Positions 24,383 through 33,543 are shown, counted from the first letter of the stretch. The stretch: 40,314 nucleotides of DNA from an uncultured Pseudomonadota bacterium (GCA_937890335.1 CALBXO010000443.1:1-40314); one strand, 5' to 3'. The notes: a model not told the origin generated them from the letters alone. Program-made: numbers and translations.

Positions 24383-26056
24383 TCAGTGCTCGACGGACTC
24401 GATGCGGTACCGGTAGCCCTGCTCGGTGAGGAAGAGCTGGCGCTTGGCGGAGAAGTCCTGCTCGGACGAGTCGCGCGTCACGACCGTATAGAAATGCGCG
24501 TTGTTGACGCCCTTCTTGGGCCGCAGGATCCGCCCCAGGCGCTGGGCCTCCTCCTGCCGTGACCCAAACGTACCGCTGATCTGGATCGCCACGTTGGCGT
24601 CCGGCAGGTCCACCGCAAAATTGGCGACCTTGGACACCACCAGCACCTGCACTTCGCCGGTGCGGAACTTCTCGTACAGCACCTCGCGCACTTTCTGCGG
24701 GGTTTTGCCGGTGATGATCTCCGCCTTGAGCAGGTTGGAGACGTGGTCGAGCTGATCCAGGTACTGCCCGATGATGAGAATCCGGTCGTCCTTGTGGACC
24801 TGCAGCAGCCGCTTGAGCGTGTCGAGCTTCCGGGGGTTTGTGGCCGCCAGGCGGTACTTGGTCCTCGGCTCGGCGAGTGCATACTCGAGCCGCAGGTCGT
24901 CGTCGTCGAAGGGGACCCGGATCTCGGTGCAGGACGCGTTCGCGATGAACCCGCGCCCCTCGAGCACGCGCCACGGCACATCGTACTTCTTGGGCCCAAT
25001 GAGGCTGAAGACCTCCTCCTCCTTGCCGTCCTCGCGCACCAACGTCGCCGTCAGGCCCAGCCTCCGCATGGACTGGAGGTTCGCCACGGCCCGAAAGACC
25101 GGCGCCGGAAGCAGATGCACCTCGTCGTAGACGATCAAACCCCATTGGGCATCGTCAAAAATCTTGAAGTGGACAAACGGCGAGTCCCGGCTCTTGCGGT
25201 AGGTGAGGATCTGGTAGGTCGTGATGGTGACCGGTTTGATCTCCTTGGTGTGGCCGCTGTACTCGCCCACGTCGTCAGCGGTGAGATCCGTCTTGTCCAG
25301 AATCTCATCGCGCCACTGCCGCAACGCCGTGGTGTTGGTGGTCAGGATGAGGGTGTGCGTGCCCAGTCGGGCCATGGTGCCAATGCCCACGACCGTCTTG
25401 CCCGCGCCGCACGGCAGAACGACCACGCCGCTGCCGCCGCGGGTGGTCCCACCGGCCCAGAACGCGTCCACGGCCTGGTTCTGGTAGTCGCGCAGGGCAA
25501 AGTCCGCGCCCTCGAGCGTCGGGGTCCGCAGGTCCACCTCCAACGGCGCGCCTTCGCGATACCCCGCCAGATCTTCCACCGGAAATCCGACCTTGATCAG
25601 CGCCTGTTTGACGAACCCGCGCTGCCCGGCAACCACCTCAACCCGGCCCTGGCCGGCCGAGCCGACCACCAGTGCCTGCACGGCCCGCTGCGAGCAGACC
25701 TCCTTGAGCAGGACCTCATCCTCGCTGACCAGAAGCAAGCGATCGCCCTCATCCACAAGCTGGATGCGACCGTACCTCGACATATAGTCGTCAACGTCGG
25801 ACAACACATTGTCGGGGACGGGATACTTCGCCATGTTGACCATGGCGTCTTTGATCCGATCAGGTGTCAGACCCAACGCGGCAGCGTTCCACAGACTGAG
25901 CGGGCTGACCCGGTAGGTGTGGATGTGCTCGGGGCTCTTGAGCAGCTCGGCGAAGGTGCTGAGCAGGTCGCGCGCCTCCTCGAAGCGCGGCGAGGCCGTC
26001 TCGAGGAGGATCGTTTTGTCCGATTGGACGATGAGCGGATTGTCTGGTGCGTACAA
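24383..26056 (-). CDS. XPB/Rad25-type DNA helicase
   Basis: This is a superfamily 2 helicase of the bacterial XPB type. After LIVQSDKTILLETASPR comes an N-terminal accessory domain. The ATPase core has ALRDYQNQAVDAF, Walker A GAGKT (about residue 219), DEVH (about 308), GLTATLVRED and the C-terminal motif QRLGRILRPKKG (motif VI). Bacterial XPB unwinds DNA 3' to 5' and is thought to serve repair. The TTG at 26056 puts the start just before the conserved LIVQSDKT and gives 557 residues, close to the mycobacterial homologue. The frame is open up to 26683, but that part runs over the divergent lipoprotein gene and is unlike the family. The start region overlaps the 27-base gap shared with that gene. 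Confidence 0.88.
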   Translation of the reverse strand: MYAPDNPLIVQSDKTILLETASPRFEEARDLLSTFAELLKSPEHIHTYRVSPLSLWNAAALGLTPDRIKDAMVNMAKYPVPDNVLSDVDDYMSRYGRIQLVDEGDRLLLVSEDEVLLKEVCSQRAVQALVVGSAGQGRVEVVAGQRGFVKQALIKVGFPVEDLAGYREGAPLEVDLRTPTLEGADFALRDYQNQAVDAFWAGGTTRGGSGVVVLPCGAGKTVVGIGTMARLGTHTLILTTNTTALRQWRDEILDKTDLTADDVGEYSGHTKEIKPVTITTYQILTYRKSRDSPFVHFKIFDDAQWGLIVYDEVHLLPAPVFRAVANLQSMRRLGLTATLVREDGKEEEVFSLIGPKKYDVPWRVLEGRGFIANASCTEIRVPFDDDDLRLEYALAEPRTKYRLAATNPRKLDTLKRLLQVHKDDRILIIGQYLDQLDHVSNLLKAEIITGKTPQKVREVLYEKFRTGEVQVLVVSKVANFAVDLPDANVAIQISGTFGSRQEEAQRLGRILRPKKGVNNAHFYTVVTRDSSEQDFSAKRQLFLTEQGYRYRIESVEH

Positions 26057-26066
26057 GGGCCCCCGC

Positions 26067-26073
26067 AGGAGGT
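26067..26073 (+). promoter_or_regulatory. Strong Shine-Dalgarno sequence of the small lipoprotein gene
   Basis: AGGAGGT at 26067-26073 lies ten bases before the ATG at 26084. It decides the start of the lipoprotein gene and lies in the only gap between this gene and the divergent helicase gene. Confidence 0.75.
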
Positions 26074-26083
26074 GTTCAGGACG

Positions 26084-26653
26084 ATGAGCGTAACATCTTT
26101 TTTCCAGATAGGCTGGTGCTGCGCCATGCTCATACTCGCCGCTGGCTGCGCGTGCAACACTGAAATCGGACCTGAACAGAATCCGGCGTCCGAGTTGGGA
26201 TGGCACCGCAAGAGCCAGGTGGGTGGGCCCATCGCCCATGTGCGCGAGGCCTGTGGCGGGCTGACGTGCACGCTCAAGCACCCGATCTTCGAGGAGGTCG
26301 AGTACACGGTCGACGCCTCGGACAACATCGAGGCCATATTGCTGCGCGCCCCGACGACGACGCCGCCCGACGTGACCAAGAGCCAACAAGCCTTCAAATC
26401 GACGCTCCTTGCAGTGAGCTCGGGCCTCGGACCGGGCAAAACGCTGCTCGAGTCTGGCGATCCCACCTACTGGCCCGACAGGCTCCCCGACGAGCGCGTC
26501 GTCACGGTGACCATGACCGCCGGCGACCGTACGGTGCTCGCCTTTGGTCCCACGGGGCCCGACGCCGGCAAGATCCCCACCAGCGGCGCCGCGTACAAAC
26601 GCAGCGAGGTGCAGAAATACTGGTCCAAGCTTTTTGAGGCCGCCGAATTCTGA
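26084..26653 (+). CDS. Small lipoprotein of unknown function
   Basis: I do not recognise this 189-residue protein. It has a signal peptide with lipobox LAAGC (Cys 22), then a soluble domain that starts ELGWHRKSQVGGPIAHVREACGG and contains a CGGLTC pair that may form a disulfide. The rest looks like mixed alpha/beta with an SRG-free, Asp/Pro-rich middle (SGDPTYWPDRLPDERVV) and a basic C-terminal helix. A strong ribosome site supports the start. It is divergent from the helicase gene with only 27 bases between the starts. The argF' gene follows 62 bases later, but a candidate promoter between them suggests separate transcription. Confidence 0.7.
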   Translation: MSVTSFFQIGWCCAMLILAAGCACNTEIGPEQNPASELGWHRKSQVGGPIAHVREACGGLTCTLKHPIFEEVEYTVDASDNIEAILLRAPTTTPPDVTKSQQAFKSTLLAVSSGLGPGKTLLESGDPTYWPDRLPDERVVTVTMTAGDRTVLAFGPTGPDAGKIPTSGAAYKRSEVQKYWSKLFEAAEF

Positions 26654-26676
26654 CTGGCGACGGCATCGGAGGGACG

Positions 26677-26705
26677 TTGACACGCGCGCACGCGTGAACT
26701 ACACC
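26677..26705 (+). promoter_or_regulatory. Candidate promoter with inverted repeat before argF'
   Basis: TTGACA at 26677-26682 is a perfect -35 match. After 17 bases comes TACACC (26700-26705), a weak -10 match. The spacer holds the inverted repeat CACGCG (26681-26686) and CGCGTG (26691-26696) around CGCA, which could be an operator. Transcription would start about 26712, only a few bases before the ATG at 26716, and no Shine-Dalgarno is visible there. This fits a leaderless or nearly leaderless mRNA, but the -10 element is weak. Confidence 0.4.
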
Positions 26706-26715
26706 CTCGACCCCG

Positions 26716-27711
26716 ATGACGAGGCACTTCCTGACAACTGCAGACTGGTCCCGCGAGGAGCTTCAAGCGCTCCTCGACGACGCCGTGGCGCTCAAGGCGA
26801 ACCCTCTGCAATCTCGACTCGGCGGCAAGTCCATTGCCCTCGTGTTCTTCAACCCTTCCCTTCGCACGCGCACCAGCTTCGACCTGGGCATGCACCAGCT
26901 CGGCGGGCACGCGATCGTGCTCCAGCCTGGCGCGGGCGCATGGCCCATCGAGTTTGAAGACGGCGTCGTCATGGACGGCAAGCCAGAGGAGCACGTCGCT
27001 GAAGCCGCGCGCGTCTTGTCTCGCTACTGCGACGCCATCGCCGTGCGCGCGTTCCCGAAGTTCGAGGACTGGAGCGTGGACCGGGAGGACCACGTGATCC
27101 GCCAGTTCGCGAGGTGGGCCACGGTCCCCGTGATCAACATGGAGACCATCACCCACCCGTGTCAGGAGATGGCGCTGATGATGGCCATCCAGGAGCGGCT
27201 CGGGAAACCCGACAGGAAGAAGTTCGTCCTGACCTGGACGTACCATCCGCGCCCGCTGAACACCGCCGTGGCCAACTCCGCGGCCCTCATCTCCACCAAA
27301 TTTGGTATGGATGTGACGCTGCTGTGCCCCAACAAGGACTACCTGCTCGACCCCCGCTACATGGACCTTGCGGCCCAGTACGCGCAGGAGCAGGGCGGCA
27401 GCTTCACGGTCACGCACGACATTGAGGAAGCCTACACGGGCGCCGACGTCGTCTACGCCAAGAGCTGGGGCGCGCTGCCGTACTTTGGCAACTGGGACGC
27501 CGAAAAACCCATCCGCGATGCGCACAAGCACTTCATCGTGGACGAGGCAAAGATGGCGATGACCAACGACGGCCTGTTCAGCCACTGCCTGCCCATGCGC
27601 CGCAACGTGAAGGCTACCGACGGCGTCACGGACTCCCCGAACTCCCTGGTCATCGAGGAAGCTGAGAACCGGCTTCACGTCCAGAAGGCGCTCATGAGCG
27701 CGATCATCTGA
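26716..27711 (+). CDS. argF': N-acetylornithine carbamoyltransferase
   Basis: This enzyme transfers the carbamoyl group to N-acetylornithine to give N-acetylcitrulline, instead of acting on free ornithine. The 331-residue sequence resembles the Xanthomonas enzyme: the carbamoyl-phosphate motif SLRTRTSF, the Trp/Pro loop AWPIEF, and [55 protein letters not shown]. The residue that sets acetyl over succinyl substrates in the Xanthomonas enzyme (Glu 92) appears conserved as Glu 91 in GKPEEHV. A Pro stands just before it, so an alignment shift by one residue should be ruled out. The lysine in NVKAT, carboxylated in the Xanthomonas enzyme, is present. argG follows after 8 bases. An ordinary ornithine carbamoyltransferase lacks these loops. 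Confidence 0.93.
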   Translation: MTRHFLTTADWSREELQALLDDAVALKANPLQSRLGGKSIALVFFNPSLRTRTSFDLGMHQLGGHAIVLQPGAGAWPIEFEDGVVMDGKPEEHVAEAARVLSRYCDAIAVRAFPKFEDWSVDREDHVIRQFARWATVPVINMETITHPCQEMALMMAIQERLGKPDRKKFVLTWTYHPRPLNTAVANSAALISTKFGMDVTLLCPNKDYLLDPRYMDLAAQYAQEQGGSFTVTHDIEEAYTGADVVYAKSWGALPYFGNWDAEKPIRDAHKHFIVDEAKMAMTNDGLFSHCLPMRRNVKATDGVTDSPNSLVIEEAENRLHVQKALMSAII

Positions 27712-27719
27712 GGAAGAAC

Positions 27720-28922
27720 ATGGCCCAGACCGTCGTACTCGCCTTCTCCGGAGGGCTCGATACCAGCTTCTGTGTTCCGTACCTGATCGAGAAGGGGTAC
27801 GAGGTCGTCACTCTTTTTGTCGACACCGGCGGTGTCGATGACGAGGAGCGCCAATACATCCACGACCGCGCCATGGCGCTCGGGGCCAGGGAGCACCTGA
27901 CACGCAGCGGCGCAGACGCGATCTGGGACGAGTTCGTCATCCCGTTCCTCTGGGGCGGCGTGATGTACCAGGACCAGTACCCGCTCCTGTGCTCGGACCG
28001 GTACATCATCGTCAAACGCGCGTTGGAGCTGTGCCGGGAGAAGGGCACCAACCTGTTCGCCCACGGCTGCACAGGCATGGGCAATGACCAGGTCCGGTTT
28101 GACCAGACCGTGCGCTCGCTGGGTGAGTTTGAGATCATCGCGCCCATCCGCGAGATCCAGATGGAGCACACGAACGTCCGCGAGTACGAGCAGCAATACC
28201 TCGTAGACCGCGGCTTCCCCGTGCAGGCCAAGACCTCGCTCTACAGCATCAATACGAACCTGCTTGGCGTGACCACGTCGGGGTCGGAGGTGGACCTCTT
28301 CACCACGCCGGGGCCCGGCACGTACGTGCTCTGTCAGCCGCGCGCCGCGTGGCCGCAGGAAGCGCTCGAGGTCACCCTCTCCTTTGAGAAGGGCGTCCCC
28401 GTGCGCCTCGACGGCGAAGCGATCGCCGGGCCGAAGATGCTGCAGATTCTCAACGAGAGATTCGGCGCGTACGGCGTCGGGCGGGGACTGTACTGCGGCG
28501 ACACGACGATCGGACTCAAGGGCCGCATCGTCTTTGAGTGCCCGGGCCTGACCGCGCTGATGACCGCGCATCGCTCCCTCGAGGAGGCGATCCTCACGCG
28601 CTACCAGAACCAGTTCAAACCGACCGTGGCCCGCCAATGGGTCGAGCTCGTGTACCGCGGCTTCTTCTACGAGCCGCTCAAACGTGACCTGGAGGCGTTC
28701 CTCGCCAGCAGCCAGCACTTCGTCAACGGCGACGTGGTCGTGCGCACCGAGGGCGGGTATGCGCAGGGTGTGGCGGTCAAATCCGAGCACATTCTGCACG
28801 CCAAAGGCGCGGTCTACGCCCAAACGGCGGACTGGGGCGTGACCGAGGCCGAGGGCTTCATCAAGCTCTTTGGCCAGAGCTCGACCCTGTCGGCCCAGGT
28901 CAACCCGCTCTACGAGCTGTGA
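27720..28922 (+). CDS. argG: Argininosuccinate synthase
   Basis: ArgG joins citrulline and aspartate with ATP to give argininosuccinate. The 400-residue protein has the PP-loop ATPase motif SGGLDTS (residues 10-16), [14 protein letters not shown], and the substrate segment [18 protein letters not shown]. The ATG has a GAGGAAG ribosome site. It lies 8 bases after argF', and its stop overlaps the next start (GTGA), so argF', argG and argE' are translated together. In this pathway its citrulline comes from the downstream deacetylase rather than directly from the carbamoyltransferase. Confidence 0.96.
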   Translation: MAQTVVLAFSGGLDTSFCVPYLIEKGYEVVTLFVDTGGVDDEERQYIHDRAMALGAREHLTRSGADAIWDEFVIPFLWGGVMYQDQYPLLCSDRYIIVKRALELCREKGTNLFAHGCTGMGNDQVRFDQTVRSLGEFEIIAPIREIQMEHTNVREYEQQYLVDRGFPVQAKTSLYSINTNLLGVTTSGSEVDLFTTPGPGTYVLCQPRAAWPQEALEVTLSFEKGVPVRLDGEAIAGPKMLQILNERFGAYGVGRGLYCGDTTIGLKGRIVFECPGLTALMTAHRSLEEAILTRYQNQFKPTVARQWVELVYRGFFYEPLKRDLEAFLASSQHFVNGDVVVRTEGGYAQGVAVKSEHILHAKGAVYAQTADWGVTEAEGFIKLFGQSSTLSAQVNPLYEL

Positions 28923-29968
28923 CGCCGACGCTCACGCACCTGGAACGCCTGGTCGCGTTCAACACGACAAACCCGCCGCGGGCCATCGACGAAGCGGGCC
29001 TCTTTGCCTACGTGCGCCAGGCTCTGCCCGGGTTCGCCTTCCGGTCCTGGAACCACGGGGACGGCTGCATCTCGCTGCTGGCCACCCGCGGCGCCCCGCG
29101 GCTCCTGTTCAACTTCCATGTGGACACGGTCCCCGTCGCCGAGGGGTGGACCCGCGATCCGTTCGTCCTCGGCGTGGAGGGCGACCGGGCCATTGGTCTT
29201 GGCGCCTGCGACATCAAGGGCGCGTCCGCATGCATGCTGGCCGCGGCTGCCTTGACGTCTGGCCCGGTGGCGCTGCTGTTCACCTCCGACGAAGAAGCCG
29301 GCTCCAGCCAGTGCATCAAACGCTGGCTCAAAGACCAGGCCACCGCCTTTGACCAGGTGCTCGTCGCCGAACCCACGCGCACGCTGGAAGTGGTCGCCCA
29401 CCGCGGCATCGCGACGTGCACCGGTACCTTCACGGGCACACCGGGCCACGCATCGGCGGACCGCGCGCTGGACGACAGCGCCGTTCATGAAGCGGTCCGC
29501 TGGGCGGGTCGCGCGCTCGCGGCGGCGCATGAGGCCCAGACCGAGACGTTCGGGGCCCTCCACGGGATCCGCTTCAACCTCGGCAGAATTGAGGGCGGCG
29601 TGAAGCCAAACATGATCGCCGGCGAGGCGACACTGCGCTTTGGCGTGCGCCCGCTGCCCAACCAGGATCCGCTCGGCGTCCTTGAGCGCCTGTGGGCCCT
29701 GGCGCCCAACGCAGACCGGGTCCGCTGGGCCCCAGGATTCCTCGCGCCTCCCCTCCGACGCAGTCCGACACCGCTGCCCGTAGACCTGCGCACCGACAGC
29801 ATCGAGGTCGACTTCTGGACCGAGGCCGCCCTCTTCTCCGAAGCGGGCTATCCGACCGTGGTATACGGCCCGGGCGACATCGCCCAGGCGCACACTGTGG
29901 GCGAGTGGGTCGCGCTCGACCAACTGAACACCGTGACTGAGACCTATGCGCGACTCATCGGGGACTGA
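28919..29968 (+). CDS. argE': N-acetylcitrulline deacetylase (M20 family)
   Basis: This enzyme removes the acetyl group from N-acetylcitrulline, giving citrulline for ArgG. It is a zinc M20 hydrolase with FHVDTVP (His 67, Asp 69), [10 protein letters not shown] (Asp 98) and [11 protein letters not shown] (Glu 125-126). Its sequence follows the Xanthomonas enzyme: NPPRAID near the N-terminus, [26 protein letters not shown], the DFWTEA segment and [12 protein letters not shown]. The companion argF' supports acetylcitrulline over acetylornithine as substrate, although some members use both. The GTG start overlaps the argG stop. It is unrelated in use to the M20 dipeptidase at 8273. Confidence 0.92.
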   Translation: MTPTLTHLERLVAFNTTNPPRAIDEAGLFAYVRQALPGFAFRSWNHGDGCISLLATRGAPRLLFNFHVDTVPVAEGWTRDPFVLGVEGDRAIGLGACDIKGASACMLAAAALTSGPVALLFTSDEEAGSSQCIKRWLKDQATAFDQVLVAEPTRTLEVVAHRGIATCTGTFTGTPGHASADRALDDSAVHEAVRWAGRALAAAHEAQTETFGALHGIRFNLGRIEGGVKPNMIAGEATLRFGVRPLPNQDPLGVLERLWALAPNADRVRWAPGFLAPPLRRSPTPLPVDLRTDSIEVDFWTEAALFSEAGYPTVVYGPGDIAQAHTVGEWVALDQLNTVTETYARLIGD

Positions 29969-29972
29969 CGCT

Positions 29973-31283
29973 GTGAAAGCCACTCAATCCGTCATCGTCA
30001 GATTGCTGCGCAACCTCGGCTCCGGCCGCGAAGTGGAGCAGTACCTCAAGCAATTTGCCGCCCTGGACACCCAGAAGTTCGCCGTCATCAAGGTGGGCGG
30101 CGGCATCATGCAGGACCAGCTCGACGACCTCGCCGGCGCGCTGACGTTCCTGACCCAGGTGGGCCTGTTCCCCATTGTCGTGCACGGCGCCGGCCCCCAG
30201 CTCAACGCGGCTCTGGCCGCCGAGGGCATCGAGACGACCCTACTGGACGGGATGAGAGTCACCGACGAGGCCACCTTGCGCGTCGCGCGGCGGGTGTTCC
30301 GCGAGGTCGGCGAGTCGCTGGTGGACAAACTGGAGAGCCTGGGCACCCGAGCGCGCCCCATCCACAGCGGCGTGCTGGAAGCCGAGCCGCTGGACTTTGC
30401 GCGCTACGGTTATGTGGGGAAGGTGACGACCGTCCACCTGGACCCTCTGCGGTCCGCAGTGCGCAAGAGCGGCTGCCTGCCCATCGTGTCCTCCCTGGCC
30501 GAGACCTCCAGCGGTCAGATCATGAACATCAACGCGGACGTTGCGGCCCGCGAGCTCGCCCTGGCCATTGAGCCGTTCAAGATCATCTTCCTCACGCCCA
30601 CAGGCGGTCTCCTCAACGAGCACGGCGGCATCATGAGCGCGGTCAACCTCGCCGAGGACTACGACCATCTGATGTCGCAAGACTGGGTCGCCGGCGGGAT
30701 GCGCCTGAAGCTCGAGGAGATCCACGGCTTGCTCGGAAAGCTGCCGTACTCGAGCTCCGTCTCCATCACCAAGCCCAGCCATCTGGCCAAAGAGCTGTTC
30801 ACCTACCGCGGGTCGGGGACGCTCATCCGCCGTGGTGAGCGCGTGGTCGAACACCACAACCTCGACGGCGTCGACCAGGACGGGATGAAGGCGCTGCTGG
30901 AGACGTGCTTCGGAAAGCGGCTGGTGGACGGATACTTTGAATCCAAGGAATTCTTCCGCCTCTACCTGGCAGACTCCTACCGCGCCACGGCGATCCTCAC
31001 CAAAGAGGGCGGCGTGCCGTACCTCGACAAATTCGCCGTCACCCAACAGGCGCAAGGCGAGGGAATCGGCGGCTCCATCTGGCAGCGGATGCGCAGCGAC
31101 AACCCTCGGCTGTTCTGGCGCGCGCGGGTGGGCAACGACATCAACGGCTGGTACTTCCGGCACGCCGACGGCACGTTCCGCAGCGACGATTGGGTCGTGT
31201 TCTGGTACGGGCTCGAGGATTTTGCCACGGCCAAAGACTGCGTGGACCGCGCGTTGGCCATCGCGCCGACCATGCTCCCCTGA
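29973..31283 (+). CDS. argB/argA: Bifunctional N-acetylglutamate synthase/kinase
   Basis: The protein makes N-acetylglutamate and phosphorylates it, the first two steps of arginine synthesis. Its N-terminal amino-acid kinase domain has KVGGG (Lys 40), VVHGAGPQLN, INADVAARELA and the FLTPTGGLL segment. The C-terminal GNAT-like acetyltransferase (about residues 290-436) has YLDKFAV, AQGEGIGGSIW and FWYGLEDF. This is the fused Xanthomonas/animal-type layout, different from the separate E. coli enzymes. The GTG at 29973 follows the argE' stop by 4 bases. An ATG at 29946 would overlap argE' by 23 bases and adds residues unlike the family. Arginine feedback control is expected for this class but is not visible in the sequence. 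Confidence 0.92.
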   Translation: MKATQSVIVRLLRNLGSGREVEQYLKQFAALDTQKFAVIKVGGGIMQDQLDDLAGALTFLTQVGLFPIVVHGAGPQLNAALAAEGIETTLLDGMRVTDEATLRVARRVFREVGESLVDKLESLGTRARPIHSGVLEAEPLDFARYGYVGKVTTVHLDPLRSAVRKSGCLPIVSSLAETSSGQIMNINADVAARELALAIEPFKIIFLTPTGGLLNEHGGIMSAVNLAEDYDHLMSQDWVAGGMRLKLEEIHGLLGKLPYSSSVSITKPSHLAKELFTYRGSGTLIRRGERVVEHHNLDGVDQDGMKALLETCFGKRLVDGYFESKEFFRLYLADSYRATAILTKEGGVPYLDKFAVTQQAQGEGIGGSIWQRMRSDNPRLFWRARVGNDINGWYFRHADGTFRSDDWVVFWYGLEDFATAKDCVDRALAIAPTMLP

Positions 31284-31331
31284 CAGCGTCGTCCGACCAT
31301 ACGGCGAGCGGGAGCAGGGACCGGGTGACGA

Positions 31332-32615
31332 TCAGCCGTCCAGGCGCTCGCGAAGGCGCTCGAGCGCCAGATTGCCGGGCGCACCCAACGAGACGCGCGC
31401 CGCGTTGCTCGCCTCCGCCGTGCGATCCCCCAGCGTACCGAGCTCCGCTGCGACCTGGACGTAGGCATCGCGGAACGGCATACCCGCCGCCGTTAGCTCC
31501 ACGGCCCTGTCCGTAGCGAACATGTCCGGACTGATGGCCGCGCGCATTGCCGCGCGGTTGAACTCCAGCGACATCGTCAGGTCCGGAATCAGCGCCAAAG
31601 CCGACAGGCCGTGTCCGAGCGCGCGCAGCAGCGGCGGCTTGGTGTTCTGGAGATCCCGGTGGTAGGCGCTGGGGAGCCCCAATGTCGCCTGGAGCTCGGA
31701 CGTAGCGCCCTGCACCACCGCGTACGCCGCCCGCAGAAGCTCGACCACATCCGGGTTGCGCTTGTTTGGCATGATGGACGAGCCCGTCGTGTACCGGGCC
31801 GGCAACGAGACAAAGCCGAACTCCGCGGTCGTGTACAAGCTCAGATCCCAGGCCAGGCGGCGGACATCGAGGAGCGCCTGGCTGAGCGCCATCAACACCT
31901 GCAGCTCGTATTTACCACGGCTGTTCTGGACCGCCTGCGGGTTGAGCTGGACGCGGGAAAAACCAAGTTCGTCGGCGACACCGTCGCGATCCAAGGGCAG
32001 ATTCACCCCGTAGCCGGCGGCGCTGCCCAGCGGGCACGAGTCGATCCACTGGGCGGTGAGTCTCGCCAGATCCCGGTCGTCCAAAAAAGCCTCGGCGTGC
32101 CCGCCGAGCCAATGCCCGATGGACGACGGCATGGCGCGCTGGAGGTGCGTGTAGCCCGGCATGGGCGTGTCCGCGTCCCGCTGCGCGCGCTCGAGCAGCG
32201 CGGCGGCGGACGCCTCCGTGAGTACCGCCATCTCGGCGCACGCGGCGCGCATGTACAACCGCAGCGCTACCTGCACCTGGTCATTGCGGCTCCGGCCCGT
32301 ATGAACCTTCTTGCCCACATCCCCAAGCCGCTCGGTCAGCCACGCCTCGATGGCCGAATGTCCATCCTCAAACCGCTCGTCCAGGAGGAACGCGCCGGAT
32401 TCAAACGCCTCGCTGAGCCGATCCAGCTCGACCACGAGGGCCTCAACTTCGGCTGCATCCAACACCCCGATGCGACCGAGGCCATGGACGTGCGCGCGGC
32501 TGGCCAGGATGTCGTGCGGCAGCAGCTGCCTGTCGAGAATCGCGTCCTCCGCGGCGCAGAAGGCCTGCACGCGCGCGTCCACCGACGACCCACCCTTGTC
32601 CCAGATCAAACTCAC
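31332..32615 (-). CDS. argH: Argininosuccinate lyase
   Basis: ArgH splits argininosuccinate into arginine and fumarate, the last step of the pathway. The 427-residue protein belongs to the fumarase/aspartase superfamily, with HTGRSRNDQ (substrate binding), TPMPGYTHLQRAMP, and the signature GSSIMPNKRNPD (about residues 278-289). The GTG start overlaps the argC stop by 4 bases (GTGA). The gene is convergent with the synthase/kinase gene, with only 48 bases between their stops and no clear terminator stem. The chain is a little shorter than the roughly 460 residues usual in E. coli, mainly at the N-terminus. Confidence 0.95.
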   Translation of the reverse strand: MSLIWDKGGSSVDARVQAFCAAEDAILDRQLLPHDILASRAHVHGLGRIGVLDAAEVEALVVELDRLSEAFESGAFLLDERFEDGHSAIEAWLTERLGDVGKKVHTGRSRNDQVQVALRLYMRAACAEMAVLTEASAAALLERAQRDADTPMPGYTHLQRAMPSSIGHWLGGHAEAFLDDRDLARLTAQWIDSCPLGSAAGYGVNLPLDRDGVADELGFSRVQLNPQAVQNSRGKYELQVLMALSQALLDVRRLAWDLSLYTTAEFGFVSLPARYTTGSSIMPNKRNPDVVELLRAAYAVVQGATSELQATLGLPSAYHRDLQNTKPPLLRALGHGLSALALIPDLTMSLEFNRAAMRAAISPDMFATDRAVELTAAGMPFRDAYVQVAAELGTLGDRTAEASNAARVSLGAPGNLALERLRERLDG

Positions 32616-33532
32616 GCGATGCCCTCCAGCTCCGAGTACCCACAGGTCAGATTCAGGTTCTGGAGCGCCTGGGTGGCGGCCCCTTTGAACAGGTTGTCCA
32701 ACGTCACCACCAGCGCGACCCGACGCCCGTCCCGGTCCATACTGATCCCGCCGATCCGAACCCCGTGATGCAAGGCCGCGTCGCGCACCTCGGGCACGTC
32801 GGCCACGACGTCAACCAGGGGTTCCACCGCATAGGCCCGTTGGAACGCGTCCACAACATCCGCCTCGGCCACGCCACCGACGAGGGGGACGGACAGGGTC
32901 AGCGTGATGCCGCGAAAGAACGGCGCCACGTGCGGACTGAAGAAGACCTCGTGGCCCACATGTCGGCTGATCTCGCGCTCGTGCGTGTGGTTTGTCAGCG
33001 CGTACGGGAGCAGGTTGTCCCGAAGCCGCACCGGATCGTTCTTGGGGCTGGGCGTCGAGCCTGCGCCGCTGTACCCGGAGACCCCAAAAACGTGCGGCGG
33101 TGCCGACACGAAGCCCGCGTCCACAAGCGGTCCCAGGCCCAGCTGCGCGCCCGTGGCATAACAGCCGGGGTTGGACACGCGGCGTGCGCCGAGGATCGCG
33201 CCTCGGTTGCGCTCGGGCAGCCCGTACACCCACCCGTCGTCAAACCGATGGTCCGCGGAGATGTCGATGATGATCGCGTCCTCACCAAGGGCGCGGGCCC
33301 ACTCGGGCGCGAGCCCATTGGGCAACGCAAGCACCCAGACATCGGCCGGATTGTCGGCCACGGACTCCGGGGTCACGGTGCGGAACGTCTGGTCAAAGCC
33401 GGGGACCGGCTGTTGCGCGAGGGAGCGGCTGGAGGCAAACGCAAGATCGAATCCCCGGTGGCCGGCCAGCAGGGAGAGAAGCTCGGCCCCGACGTAACCG
33501 CGGGCGCCGATGAGTGCAACGGAGGTCGTCAT
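32612..33532 (-). CDS. argC: N-acetyl-gamma-glutamyl-phosphate reductase
   Basis: ArgC reduces N-acetylglutamyl phosphate to the semialdehyde using NADPH. The 306-residue protein has the NAD(P) motif IGARGYVGAELL and the active-site SNPGCYATG (Cys 124). The segments FGVSGYSGAGSTPS, FFSPHVAPFFRGI and TLDNLFKGAATQALQNLNL match the Xanthomonas-type enzyme closely. The start at ATG 33532 was chosen because family homology begins within five residues; the frame runs open to 33709 but this overlaps the kinase gene. It lies 11 bases behind that kinase gene, so both are probably on the same transcript. Confidence 0.95.
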   Translation of the reverse strand: MTTSVALIGARGYVGAELLSLLAGHRGFDLAFASSRSLAQQPVPGFDQTFRTVTPESVADNPADVWVLALPNGLAPEWARALGEDAIIIDISADHRFDDGWVYGLPERNRGAILGARRVSNPGCYATGAQLGLGPLVDAGFVSAPPHVFGVSGYSGAGSTPSPKNDPVRLRDNLLPYALTNHTHEREISRHVGHEVFFSPHVAPFFRGITLTLSVPLVGGVAEADVVDAFQRAYAVEPLVDVVADVPEVRDAALHHGVRIGGISMDRDGRRVALVVTLDNLFKGAATQALQNLNLTCGYSELEGIA

Positions 33533-33543
33533 GGCGCGGCAGT

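Noticed and set aside
24743-26083. Plus-strand frame upstream of the small lipoprotein
   Set aside because: It is antisense to the helicase. The lipoprotein signal and ribosome site fix the start at 26084.
26057-26683. Long N-terminal extension of the XPB-type helicase
   Set aside because: It lies antisense to the small lipoprotein gene, which has a strong ribosome site and signal peptide, and it does not resemble any XPB N-terminus.
26716-27711. Plain ornithine carbamoyltransferase
   Set aside because: The loops AWPIEF, METITHP and [11 protein letters not shown] and the neighbour argE' fit the N-acetylornithine enzyme instead.
29946-29972. Upstream ATG for the acetylglutamate synthase/kinase
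   Set aside because: It would overlap argE' by 23 bases and adds residues that differ from family N-termini; the GTG at 29973 starts at the conserved KATQ segment.
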